Assembly (NCBI GenBank): GCA_947460275.1
Contig: CANHHZ010000150.1
Span: forward strand, 1-5,239
Length of the DNA stretch: 5,239 bases
DNA from: Sphingobacteriaceae bacterium
GTDB lineage: Bacteria > Bacteroidota > Bacteroidia > Sphingobacteriales > Sphingobacteriaceae
Reading direction: 5' to 3'
Part shown: positions 1 through 4,679 of the stretch, one piece after another
Layout of the letters: each line of letters opens with the position of its first letter
How positions within the stretch are numbered: position 1 is the stretch's first letter
Made by a program: the position numbers and the translations under genes
Notes under the pieces: generated by a model
The model's database searches: none
What the model was told of the DNA's origin: nothing
What the model saw: the letters and a program-made list of their open reading frames with translations, nothing else

Positions 1-1004
1 ATGTTGGGATAGCTTTTGGTGGCGTGTTCTATTTTTATCACGTGGCGGCCGCTCGGCTTAGAAAATTTAAAGCTAAAATTTACCGTTGGGTTATCATCGT
101 CAACATCCTCTACGCGTTCCATCTTATCCAAGGCTTTCATTCTAGATTGGGCCATTTTGGCTTTACTTGCTTTGGCCTTGAAACGTTCGATTAAGCGTTC
201 TTCCTGCTTAATTTTGGCTTGTTGGTTTTTAAATTCGCCTTTTTGAATTTCGCCACGCAAAGCTTTTTCTTCTAAATAGAAAGAATAATTACCTGCATAA
301 ACCGTTAATTTTCCTTTGCGAGATTCGACAGTTTTGCGTACAATTTTATCTAAGAAATACCTATCGTGAGATACAATGACAATCGCACCTTCGAAACCAC
401 CTAAATAGTTTTCTAACCATTTGATGGAAGGTAAATCCATGTGGTTGGTTGGCTCATCGAGCAATAAAATATCTGGGGTTTGCAATAAAATTTTAGCCAA
501 CATTACCCGCATACGCCAACCTCCCGAAAAGGTGTTTAGCGGACGGTGCTGGTCTTGTGTGCTGAAACCTAGACCAGCTAAAATTTCGTTGGCTCGGTAT
601 TCAATATTGTAGCCGTCTAAGGCTTCAAACTCTTGTTGTTTATCGCTTAATTTGTTTAAAACTTCTTCGCTGTAATCCGTTTCTATTTGCCTTAAAAGTT
701 CTTCAATTTCATCGTGCAATTGGTTTTGGCGCTCAAAAGCTTCCATCGCTACATGCAAAATGCTGTGGTGCGAATCGTAAGAAAGTAAATCTTGGTTTAA
801 GTAACCAATTTTTAAATCTTTGGCCATGGATATTGTGCCGGAAGAAGGAGCGTATTCGCCAACAATAATTTTTAGTAAAGTAGACTTTCCGGTACCGTTT
901 GCACCGATTAGTCCAACTCTATCGCCTGGTTTTATGTGCCAGTTGGCTTCGTCGTACAAGGCTCTAGAGCCAATTAAGAAGGTTAAGTCGTTTATAGAAA
1001 TCAT
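1..1004 (-). CDS. ABC-F family ATP-binding protein, N-terminal part (3' end outside window)
   Basis: This is a soluble ATPase of the ABC-F family, whose members act on ribosomes (EttA/Uup-like translation factors or antibiotic-resistance proteins) and do not transport. The 334 visible residues contain the first nucleotide-binding domain: Walker A GANGTGKS (34-41), ABC signature FSGGWRMR (159-166), Walker B ILLLDEPTNH (179-188) and the switch histidine in SHDR (212-215). A charged, Lys/Glu/Arg-rich stretch at about 245-310 is the inter-domain linker typical of ABC-F. There is no membrane segment. The second ATPase domain must lie beyond position 1. The start ATG at 1004 gives the usual N-terminus (MISINDLTF) shortly before the ATPase core, and a -7-like promoter element sits only 8 nt upstream. 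It is divergent from pyrD. Which ABC-F subfamily it belongs to cannot be decided from this half, so no symbol is given. Confidence 0.95.
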   Translation of the reverse strand, partial: MISINDLTFLIGSRALYDEANWHIKPGDRVGLIGANGTGKSTLLKIIVGEYAPSSGTISMAKDLKIGYLNQDLLSYDSHHSILHVAMEAFERQNQLHDEIEELLRQIETDYSEEVLNKLSDKQQEFEALDGYNIEYRANEILAGLGFSTQDQHRPLNTFSGGWRMRVMLAKILLQTPDILLLDEPTNHMDLPSIKWLENYLGGFEGAIVIVSHDRYFLDKIVRKTVESRKGKLTVYAGNYSFYLEEKALRGEIQKGEFKNQQAKIKQEERLIERFKAKASKAKMAQSRMKALDKMERVEDVDDDNPTVNFSFKFSKPSGRHVIKIEHATKSYPN

Positions 1005-1012
1005 TTCGGGTG

Positions 1013-1020
1013 CAAAAGTA
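1013..1020 (-). promoter_or_regulatory. Putative -7 promoter element of the ABC-F gene
   Basis: On the minus strand this reads TACTTTTG, a full match to the Bacteroidetes -7 consensus TANNTTTG. It ends 8 nt before the ABC-F start codon, so a transcript from it would have almost no 5' leader. No TTG is present at the expected -33 distance, so half of the promoter is missing or degenerate. The function is inferred from the consensus alone. Confidence 0.45.
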
Positions 1021-1031
1021 CGGTTTTTTTA

Positions 1032-1119
1032 GTATTTAGTGAGGAGTATTTAGTAGTTCGTATTTAGTAGTTAGATAGACTTACGACTTACGACTTCTGA
1101 CTTCCGTCTTCCGACTTTA
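1032..1119. repeat. Heptad (7-bp period) simple repeats between ABC-F and pyrD
   Basis: Two adjoining arrays fill the divergent spacer. From 1032 to 1073 a 14-bp unit beginning GTATTTAGT occurs three times (1032, 1046, 1060); GTATTTAGTAGTT is exact in the second and third. From 1078 to 1119 there are six 7-bp units: GACTTAC, GACTTAC, GACTTCT, GACTTCC, GTCTTCC, GACTTTA. Since 14 is twice 7, the spacer as a whole has a seven-base rhythm, with one phase shift at 1074-1077. No coding potential is seen. The role is unknown; slippage-prone filler DNA is the simplest reading. Confidence 0.8.
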
Positions 1120-1124
1120 TTTTT

Positions 1125-1132
1125 TATCTTCG
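1125..1132 (+). promoter_or_regulatory. Putative -7 promoter element of pyrD
   Basis: TATCTTCG matches the Bacteroidetes -7 consensus TANNTTTG at five of six fixed bases and ends 4 nt before the pyrD ATG. A transcript from it would start at or very near the start codon. No TTG is visible about 19-21 nt upstream, where the heptad repeats lie. It is a weak call resting on one motif. Confidence 0.35.
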
Positions 1133-1136
1133 TGGC

Positions 1137-2156
1137 ATGTACCAACTCATTAAACCCCTTTTTTTTAAATTCGACCCAGAAAATGTGCATCACTTTGTGG
1201 TTACAGGCTTGCAATGGTTTCACCGTTATTTTCCCTTTGGAAAAAAAATTTTACGTGCCACCTACAGCATAGCCGATGAGCAATTAACCCGCGAAGTTTT
1301 TGGAATTAAATTTAAAAATCCGGTAGGACTAGCTGCAGGTTTTGATAAAAATGGCGAATACATTGCTGCATTAAGCGATTTGGGTTTTGGTTTTATCGAA
1401 GTGGGAACTGTAACTCCTTTACCACAACCGGGTAACGAAAAACCCCGCATGTTTAGGTTAAAAGAAGATGAAGCTATCATTAACCGCATGGGATTTAACA
1501 ACAAAGGAGTTGAGGTGATGGCCGAACGTTTGCGCTCATTAAAAGCACAAGCGCCTTCGATTGTAATAGGAGGGAATATTGGAAAAAACAAAGTTACGCC
1601 AAACGAAAATGCTGTAAACGATTATGTGATTTGTTTTGATCAGCTTTTTGGTGTGGTAGATTACTTTGTGGTCAACGTAAGTTCGCCCAATACACCAGGT
1701 TTACGTGAACTGCAAGAAAAAGAACCGTTAAAAGCATTGCTAAACACTTTGCAACAACGTAATTTTAAAAATAATATTTCTCGACCAATTTTATTGAAAA
1801 TAGCTCCTGATTTGACCAATGAGCAATTGGATGACATTGTAGAGATTGTAAAAGAAACCGGTATTGCAGGGGTTATCGCTACCAATACGACCATTGATAG
1901 AAACGGTTTACACCACAAGCATCAAACCGAAATGGGTGGTTTAAGCGGTAAACCGCTAACGCAACGCAGTACCGAAGTTATCCGTTATTTGGCTCAAAAA
2001 GCTAACCATTCTTTCCCAATTATTGGGGTAGGTGGTATACATTCGGCACAAGATGCCAAAGACAAAATTGCTGCTGGCGCTAGCTTGGTGCAGCTTTACA
2101 CTGGGTTTATCTACGAAGGTCCGGGTTTAATTAAAAGAATTTGTAAGGCGTTATAA
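1137..2156 (+). CDS. pyrD: Dihydroorotate dehydrogenase (quinone), class 2
   Basis: PyrD oxidises dihydroorotate to orotate in de novo pyrimidine synthesis. Class 2 enzymes use FMN, pass electrons to membrane quinone and sit on the inner face of the cytoplasmic membrane. The 339 residues match the usual class 2 length (E. coli has 336). Visible motifs: an N-terminal helical quinone/membrane-binding extension (1-45), NPVGLAAGFDKNG (61-73), EVGTVTPLPQPGNEKPR (88-104), INRMGFNN (115-122), NVSSPNTPGLRE (180-191), LKIAPDL (220-226), ATNTT (248-252), GGLSGKPL (267-274), and the FMN phosphate-binding GVGGI (297-301) and LYTGFIYEGP (320-329). Ser183, in SSPNT, corresponds to the catalytic serine base of class 2, where class 1 enzymes have cysteine. 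The only ATG that keeps the full N-terminal helix region is at 1137. It is convergent with the transposase gene, and a repeat hairpin begins about 6 nt after the stop. Confidence 0.97.
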   Translation: MYQLIKPLFFKFDPENVHHFVVTGLQWFHRYFPFGKKILRATYSIADEQLTREVFGIKFKNPVGLAAGFDKNGEYIAALSDLGFGFIEVGTVTPLPQPGNEKPRMFRLKEDEAIINRMGFNNKGVEVMAERLRSLKAQAPSIVIGGNIGKNKVTPNENAVNDYVICFDQLFGVVDYFVVNVSSPNTPGLRELQEKEPLKALLNTLQQRNFKNNISRPILLKIAPDLTNEQLDDIVEIVKETGIAGVIATNTTIDRNGLHHKHQTEMGGLSGKPLTQRSTEVIRYLAQKANHSFPIIGVGGIHSAQDAKDKIAAGASLVQLYTGFIYEGPGLIKRICKAL

Positions 2157-2159
2157 ATA

Positions 2160-2310
2160 TTTGACCTTTACGAGGTCTTGTGTTTTGCCAAAAATTACTT
2201 CCTAGTTTTTTGCTTTTTCAATCCCTAAGGAATTACATATTTATAACCTTATGCGTTTGGAGATACGACTCAAGGGGGTCGAAAATCATGTTTGGTTTGT
2301 TTTATAGATA
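2160..2310. repeat. REP-like unit 1 (151 nt)
   Basis: H1 lies at 2163-2177 (GACCTT, loop TAC, GAGGTC, one T-G wobble). H2 is at 2220-2234 (AATCCC, loop TAA, GGAATT, one mismatch on the plus strand that becomes a G-T wobble on the minus strand). H3 is at 2266-2281 (CGACTC, loop AAGG, GGGTCG, one T-G wobble). It is the most diverged unit in its stems and adjoins the pyrD stop codon. Confidence 0.8.
2163..2186 (+). terminator. Possible pyrD terminator formed by hairpin H1 of unit 1
   Basis: The H1 stem-loop starts 6 nt after the pyrD stop codon and is followed by TTGTGTTTT, a broken T-rich tail. Its position suits transcription termination or 3'-end protection of pyrD mRNA, as REP elements do in other bacteria. 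The short stem and interrupted T run make it weaker than the terminator at 3524-3553. Confidence 0.35.
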
Positions 2311-2457
2311 TTAGACCTTTACGAGGTCTTGTGTTTTGCCAAAAATCACTTCCTAGTTTCTTGCTTTTTCAATCCCGAAGGGATTACATATTTTTAGCCT
2401 TATGTGTTTGGTGATACGACCCAAGGGGGTCGAATATTATGTTTGGTTTTATAGATA
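2311..2457. repeat. REP-like unit 2 (147 nt)
   Basis: This unit has the best-paired hairpins. H1 at 2313-2329 gives a 7-bp stem closed by an A-T pair around loop TAC. H2 at 2371-2385 is a perfect 6-bp stem (AATCCC, GAA, GGGATT). H3 at 2417-2432 is a perfect 6-bp stem (CGACCC, AAGG, GGGTCG). It lacks 4 nt relative to unit 1 in the T-rich stretch after GTTTGG, near 2445. Confidence 0.8.
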
Positions 2458-2490
2458 TTAGACCTCTACGAGGTCTTTGGCTTTTGTCAA
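2458..2490. repeat. REP-like unit 3, truncated (H1 only)
   Basis: Only the first hairpin remains, at 2460-2476. It is a perfect 7-bp stem AGACCTC, loop TAC, GAGGTCT, in which the wobble pair of units 1 and 2 is a Watson-Crick C-G. The sequence after it (TTGGCTTTTGTCAAA) is a diverged form of the TTGTGTTTTGCCAAA that follows H1 in the full units. Similarity then stops, about 30 nt before the transposase stop codon. In this position H1 could also serve as the 3' hairpin of the transposase transcript. Confidence 0.7.
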
Positions 2491-2519
2491 ACGTTTTAGT
2501 TAGGAATAGAAATAGCATT

Positions 2520-2996
2520 TTATCTAATCCATTCGAATAAATATTCTTCTTTATAGTCGATTTTAAATTTCGTTAAAAACGATAGGTATTCTTCTTGAAA
2601 TGTTTTGTTTTTATGGTGTGTTTTTTGCTTTTGTATGTAGTTAATAACACGATCTAAAGCGGAGTGACTGTATGAGAATGCACCGTATCCTGATTGCCAT
2701 TCAAATTTACCATTCACAAACTTTTTTTCATTTATAAATGAATTGCTAGATTTTTTAATTTCTCTTACTAAATCCGACAAACAACAAGATGGTTTCATAC
2801 CTATCAATAAATGAATATGGTCTGGCATTCCATTGATAGCCAGTAATTTTTGCTCTTTATTTTGTACTATTCCGGTAATGTATTTGTACAATTCATCTTC
2901 CCAAATATTTGTAATCAAATTTCTTCTGCCCTTTACAGCAAAAACGATTTGAATATAAATCTGTGAAAATGTTCCAGGGTTTATCGTTTTTTTCAT
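2520..2996 (-). CDS. IS200/RAYT-like Y1 (HUH) transposase
   Basis: This is a 158-residue single-strand DNA transposase of the Y1_Tnp fold, the enzyme type of IS200/IS605 elements and of REP-associated tyrosine transposases (RAYTs). The HUH metal-binding motif is in PDHIHLLI (His60, His62). The likely nucleophilic tyrosine is Tyr120 in VINYIQKQKTHHK, followed by the usual downstream Gln and paired His. The conserved stretch WQSGYGAFSYSHS (100-112) is typical of the Bacteroidetes subgroup. The reading frame is intact and of full length, so it may be active. There is no tnpB partner and no clear pair of IS ends. Instead, hairpin repeats lie just 3' of the gene, which favours a RAYT-like, domesticated role over a mobile IS200 copy. 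A promoter-like pair of motifs lies immediately upstream. The sequence looks more AT-rich than pyrD, consistent with an accessory origin. Confidence 0.92.
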   Translation of the reverse strand: MKKTINPGTFSQIYIQIVFAVKGRRNLITNIWEDELYKYITGIVQNKEQKLLAINGMPDHIHLLIGMKPSCCLSDLVREIKKSSNSFINEKKFVNGKFEWQSGYGAFSYSHSALDRVINYIQKQKTHHKNKTFQEEYLSFLTKFKIDYKEEYLFEWIR

Positions 2997-3003
2997 AGGA
3001 GTT

Positions 3004-3033
3004 TAAAGGTAAATGGACTACAAAATACAACAA
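3004..3033 (-). promoter_or_regulatory. Putative promoter of the transposase gene
   Basis: On the minus strand a TTG (3031-3033) is followed by exactly 19 nt and then TACCTTTA (3004-3011), which matches TANNTTTG at five of six fixed bases. The spacing is that of the Bacteroidetes housekeeping promoter. The -7 element ends 7 nt before the ATG at 2996, so the leader would be nearly absent. Expression is predicted, not shown. Confidence 0.45.
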
Positions 3034-3113
3034 TAAAGAATTATACCAAAGCAAAAGCTATGTTATCTATTGTAAATGATGATTTTGGTTATGACATATA
3101 AAAAAGCGAAAAA

Positions 3114-3479
3114 TTATTTCTTGTGTTTTGCCAAGTTTTGTTCTACTCTAAATTGTACAATTTTGGTGATCAACGCCAAGGGTAGGGGTTGGTTTAAAGG
3201 AAATTGTATGGCTCCTTTTGAGGTTTTGTAAGGCGCAAGCTCTTCAGCAAATGTGATGATGGCTAGTGGAGCAGGATAAAACCCGATATGGTTTTTATAA
3301 GCTGCAAAATGAACCAAGTTACCATTGAGCACAAAAGTAGGCATGCCATATTTTATGGCTTCTGTAGCATTTGGTGCGGTAGCTTGTATGGTTTTGCGTA
3401 TTTCTTGTAAAACAGTTTGTATAGGTGTAGGGAATGTTCCTATATATTTGTCGGTGTTTTTGGGTGTTGTGCTTTGCAT
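3114..3479 (-). CDS. DUF1801 (YdhG/iron-chaperone-like) domain protein
   Basis: This 121-residue protein is of the DUF1801 family, a small alpha/beta fold related to the B. subtilis YdhG/frataxin-like proteins, some of which are annotated as iron chaperones. The molecular role of most members is unknown. Characteristic pieces are the N-terminal helix with VLQEIRKTI (23-31), EAIKYGMPTF (40-49), the core strands LVHFAAYKNHIGFYP (55-69), SKGAIQFPLNQPLP (87-100) and a final helix LITKIVQFRVEQN (103-115). There is no signal peptide or membrane segment, so it should be cytoplasmic. The ATG at 3479 opens a domain of normal length. It is followed by 117 nt without a terminator and then the transposase in the same direction. 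Its last codons (LAKHK) coincide with a 16-nt stretch also present in the REP-like units. Confidence 0.85.
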   Translation of the reverse strand: MQSTTPKNTDKYIGTFPTPIQTVLQEIRKTIQATAPNATEAIKYGMPTFVLNGNLVHFAAYKNHIGFYPAPLAIITFAEELAPYKTSKGAIQFPLNQPLPLALITKIVQFRVEQNLAKHKK

Positions 3480-3523
3480 ACATTTAAGATTTTATGCAAT
3501 TAAATATAAAAAGTATAAAGCAT

Positions 3524-3553
3524 AAAAAAGCATCCCGAACTTTCGGGATGCTT
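3524..3553 (-). terminator. Strong intrinsic terminator of the tRNA-Cys/small-protein unit
   Basis: A perfect inverted repeat (3528-3539 with 3542-3553, core AGCATCCCGA) forms a stem of 10-12 bp with a very short loop. On the minus strand it is followed by TTTTTT (3529-3524), a classical rho-independent terminator located 24 nt after the stop of the small gene. On the plus strand the stem is also followed by T-rich sequence (TAATTTTTTT), so it could work both ways, although no plus-strand gene precedes it. Confidence 0.88.
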
Positions 3554-3577
3554 AATTTTTTTAAAGAAATTAAAAGC

Positions 3578-3757
3578 TTATGAGGCTTTAGCTTCTAATT
3601 GAGCTAAAACAGCATTGTTTTTAGCCAATTGATCTTTAGTAGATTGTTTAGAACGGCTTCCCAATTCTATGTTTGTAGCCAACTTTAAGTTTTTCACTTC
3701 TAAGCGAGAAACTGTTTTGTTGTATCTGTCTTTTCTTTTTAATCTTGTTACTGCCAT
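3578..3757 (-). CDS. Small basic protein (59 aa) downstream of tRNA-Cys
   Basis: A short frame starts MAVTRLKRKDRYNKTVSRLE and ends LAQLEAKAS. The N-terminal half is rich in Lys and Arg (KRKDRYNK), the middle is LKLATNIELGSRSK, and the C-terminal part is a Lys/Ala/Leu/Gln helix. There is no signal or membrane segment. It lies 34 nt after tRNA-Cys, before a strong terminator and behind one promoter, so the two are probably co-transcribed. The leader is A-rich (AAAAAAAGAAAAAA) with no Shine-Dalgarno, as is usual in highly translated Bacteroidetes genes. I recall similar short proteins from other Bacteroidetes but cannot name the family. The basic composition and setting suggest an RNA- or ribosome-binding protein; the Bacteroidetes-specific ribosomal protein bL38 is one candidate I cannot verify. 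A longer overlapping frame on the same strand runs through the tRNA and is not the gene. Confidence 0.8.
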   Translation of the reverse strand: MAVTRLKRKDRYNKTVSRLEVKNLKLATNIELGSRSKQSTKDQLAKNNAVLAQLEAKAS

Positions 3758-3791
3758 GATAATGCGTTTTTTCTTTTTTTATTAAAACCTG

Positions 3792-3862
3792 AGGTCGAGA
3801 GCGGATTCGAACCGCTGTACAAGGTTTTGCAGACCTCTGCCTAGCCACTCGGCCACTCGACC
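3792..3862 (-). tRNA. tRNA-Cys (anticodon GCA)
   Basis: It folds as a full cloverleaf on the minus strand. The acceptor stem is GGTCGAG/CTCGACC (3856-3862 with 3793-3799) and the D arm is closed by GCC/GGC. The anticodon arm GAGGT-CTGCAAA-ACCTT has GCA at positions 34-36, and the T arm is AGCGG-TTCGAAT-CCGCT. The discriminator base is T (position 3792), the identity base expected for tRNA-Cys. CCA is not encoded (CAG follows) and must be added after transcription. A near-perfect promoter lies just upstream, and the 59-aa protein gene follows on the same strand. Confidence 0.97.
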
Positions 3863-3879
3863 TTTTAAATTCAAGGTTG

Positions 3880-3909
3880 CAAAAATAACAATTATATGTG
3901 AGTATGCAA
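3880..3909 (-). promoter_or_regulatory. Consensus Bacteroidetes promoter for tRNA-Cys
   Basis: The minus strand reads TTG (3907-3909), 19 nt, then TATTTTTG (3880-3887). This is a complete match to the housekeeping Bacteroidetes promoter TTG-N19-TANNTTTG. Transcription would begin near 3873, leaving a leader of roughly ten nt before the tRNA 5' end at 3862. It lies downstream of the methyltransferase stop codon (3933), so the tRNA unit does not need read-through from that gene. Confidence 0.8.
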
Positions 3910-3932
3910 GCCGATTGTTTTAATATTTTAAT

Positions 3933-4679
3933 TTATTTCGTGGTTCGGCTGAGTTCACTACAAAAAATAGCTGCCGATACGGCAACATTCAACGATTCGG
4001 CTTGGCCAAAGCGTGGTATGGTTACAGGGATGTTGATTTTTTCTATCAAATGATTGTTAATTCCATGACCTTCGTTGCCCAATAAAATTAGGCCTTCGTT
4101 GCCCCAATTTGTTTCGTAAATGTTTTTTCCTTCAAGCAATGCGCCAAAAATCGGAAGCTTTACCGCGTTAAAAAAAGCAATTAGGTCGGTGTAAACCACA
4201 TTTACCCTGCACAAAGAACCCATGGTAGATTGTACTGTTTTTGGATTGTAAGCTTCCACGGTAGTTGTAGAGCAAATTACATTTTTAATCCCAAACCAGT
4301 CGGCGGTGCGTATAATGGTACCCAAGTTGCCCGGATCTTGAATGTCGTCTAAAACCAACGAGAAACAGTTTTGTAGTTTTTTGAAATCTAAAGGCTCTGC
4401 TGCCGGAATATGTACGAGGGCTAAAATTCCCTGTGGTGTTTGTAATGTACTAATCTTATTTAATTCGGCGTTGTTTACTTCAAATAACTTTATATTTGCA
4501 TTGTTCTTGGGCAACAAAGAAGCGTAGGGCGCTGTGTAATAGATGCTATGTAGTTGATAGCTTGAATTTATAAACTCTAAAATAGATTTTATACCTTCAA
4601 TAATAAATATTCCACGCTCTTTGCGGCACTTTTTTTGTTGTAAAGATTTTATAAAACTGATTTGAGATTTTGAAAGCAT
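3933..4679 (-). CDS. TrmH/SpoU-family RNA 2'-O-ribose methyltransferase
   Basis: This cytoplasmic SPOUT methyltransferase is expected to transfer a methyl group from S-adenosylmethionine to a ribose 2'-OH in rRNA or tRNA. The 248 residues show the two-domain layout of the RlmB/TrmH group. The N-terminal substrate-binding domain (1-95) includes the conserved IIEGIKSI (26-33). The SPOUT catalytic domain carries motif 1 in DPGNLGTIIRTADWFGI (115-131, with Asn118 and Arg124), motif 2 LLGNEGHGI (199-207) and motif 3 around IPRFGQAESLNVAVSAAI (221-238, with Ser229 and Asn231). These three motifs form the knotted cofactor site. The substrate cannot be told from sequence alone, so no symbol is given. 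The ATG at 4679 yields the normal N-terminus (MLSKSQISFIKSL). It is head to head with the TamL-like gene, and their 5' ends overlap. Confidence 0.95.
   Translation of the reverse strand: MLSKSQISFIKSLQQKKCRKERGIFIIEGIKSILEFINSSYQLHSIYYTAPYASLLPKNNANIKLFEVNNAELNKISTLQTPQGILALVHIPAAEPLDFKKLQNCFSLVLDDIQDPGNLGTIIRTADWFGIKNVICSTTTVEAYNPKTVQSTMGSLCRVNVVYTDLIAFFNAVKLPIFGALLEGKNIYETNWGNEGLILLGNEGHGINNHLIEKINIPVTIPRFGQAESLNVAVSAAIFCSELSRTTK

Larger units (their letters stand above)
2160..2490. repeat. Tandem array of three-hairpin REP-like units (two full, one partial)
   Basis: This array fills most of the 363-nt gap between pyrD and the transposase. Two full units of 151 and 147 nt are followed by a truncated third. 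By hand alignment the full units differ at about 12 positions plus one 4-nt indel, roughly 92% identity. Each full unit has three short inverted repeats (H1, H2, H3) whose starts are 57 and 46 nt apart in both copies. No open reading frame of note crosses it. Its position immediately 3' of a Y1 transposase suggests REP-like sequences associated with a RAYT-type transposase. That link is inference from proximity and palindromic structure. Confidence 0.85.

Noticed and set aside
43..54. GC-rich patch (GCGGCCGC, a NotI site) as possible cloning-vector junction
   Set aside because: The ABC-F reading frame runs through it without interruption on both sides, so it is native coding sequence.
820..1032. 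Plus-strand frame opposite the ABC-F N-terminus
   Set aside because: It is the antisense shadow of the Walker A region. The minus-strand frame carries all ABC motifs.
1262..1918. Two minus-strand frames opposite pyrD
   Set aside because: They are antisense shadows of a clearly conserved gene, with no recognisable motifs of their own.
2160..2490. CRISPR array
   Set aside because: The repeats are about 150 nt, adjoin each other without unique spacers, and number only two and a part. No cas gene is present in the window.
2727..2742. Perfect 16-bp palindrome (TTCATTTATAAATGAA) inside the transposase gene
   Set aside because: It is AT-only apart from two bases and lies in conserved coding sequence (around SFINEK), so it is most simply explained by codon choice. 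No second copy was seen.
2520..3113. Complete IS200 insertion sequence with defined ends
   Set aside because: No matching subterminal hairpins could be found on both sides of the transposase. The palindromes occur only on the 3' side and as tandem repeats, so element boundaries were not called.
3648..3848. 66-codon frame on the minus strand beginning MARQRSAK
   Set aside because: It runs through the tRNA-Cys gene and then overlaps the 59-aa gene in another frame. The tRNA and the shorter gene, with their own promoter and terminator, explain this stretch better.
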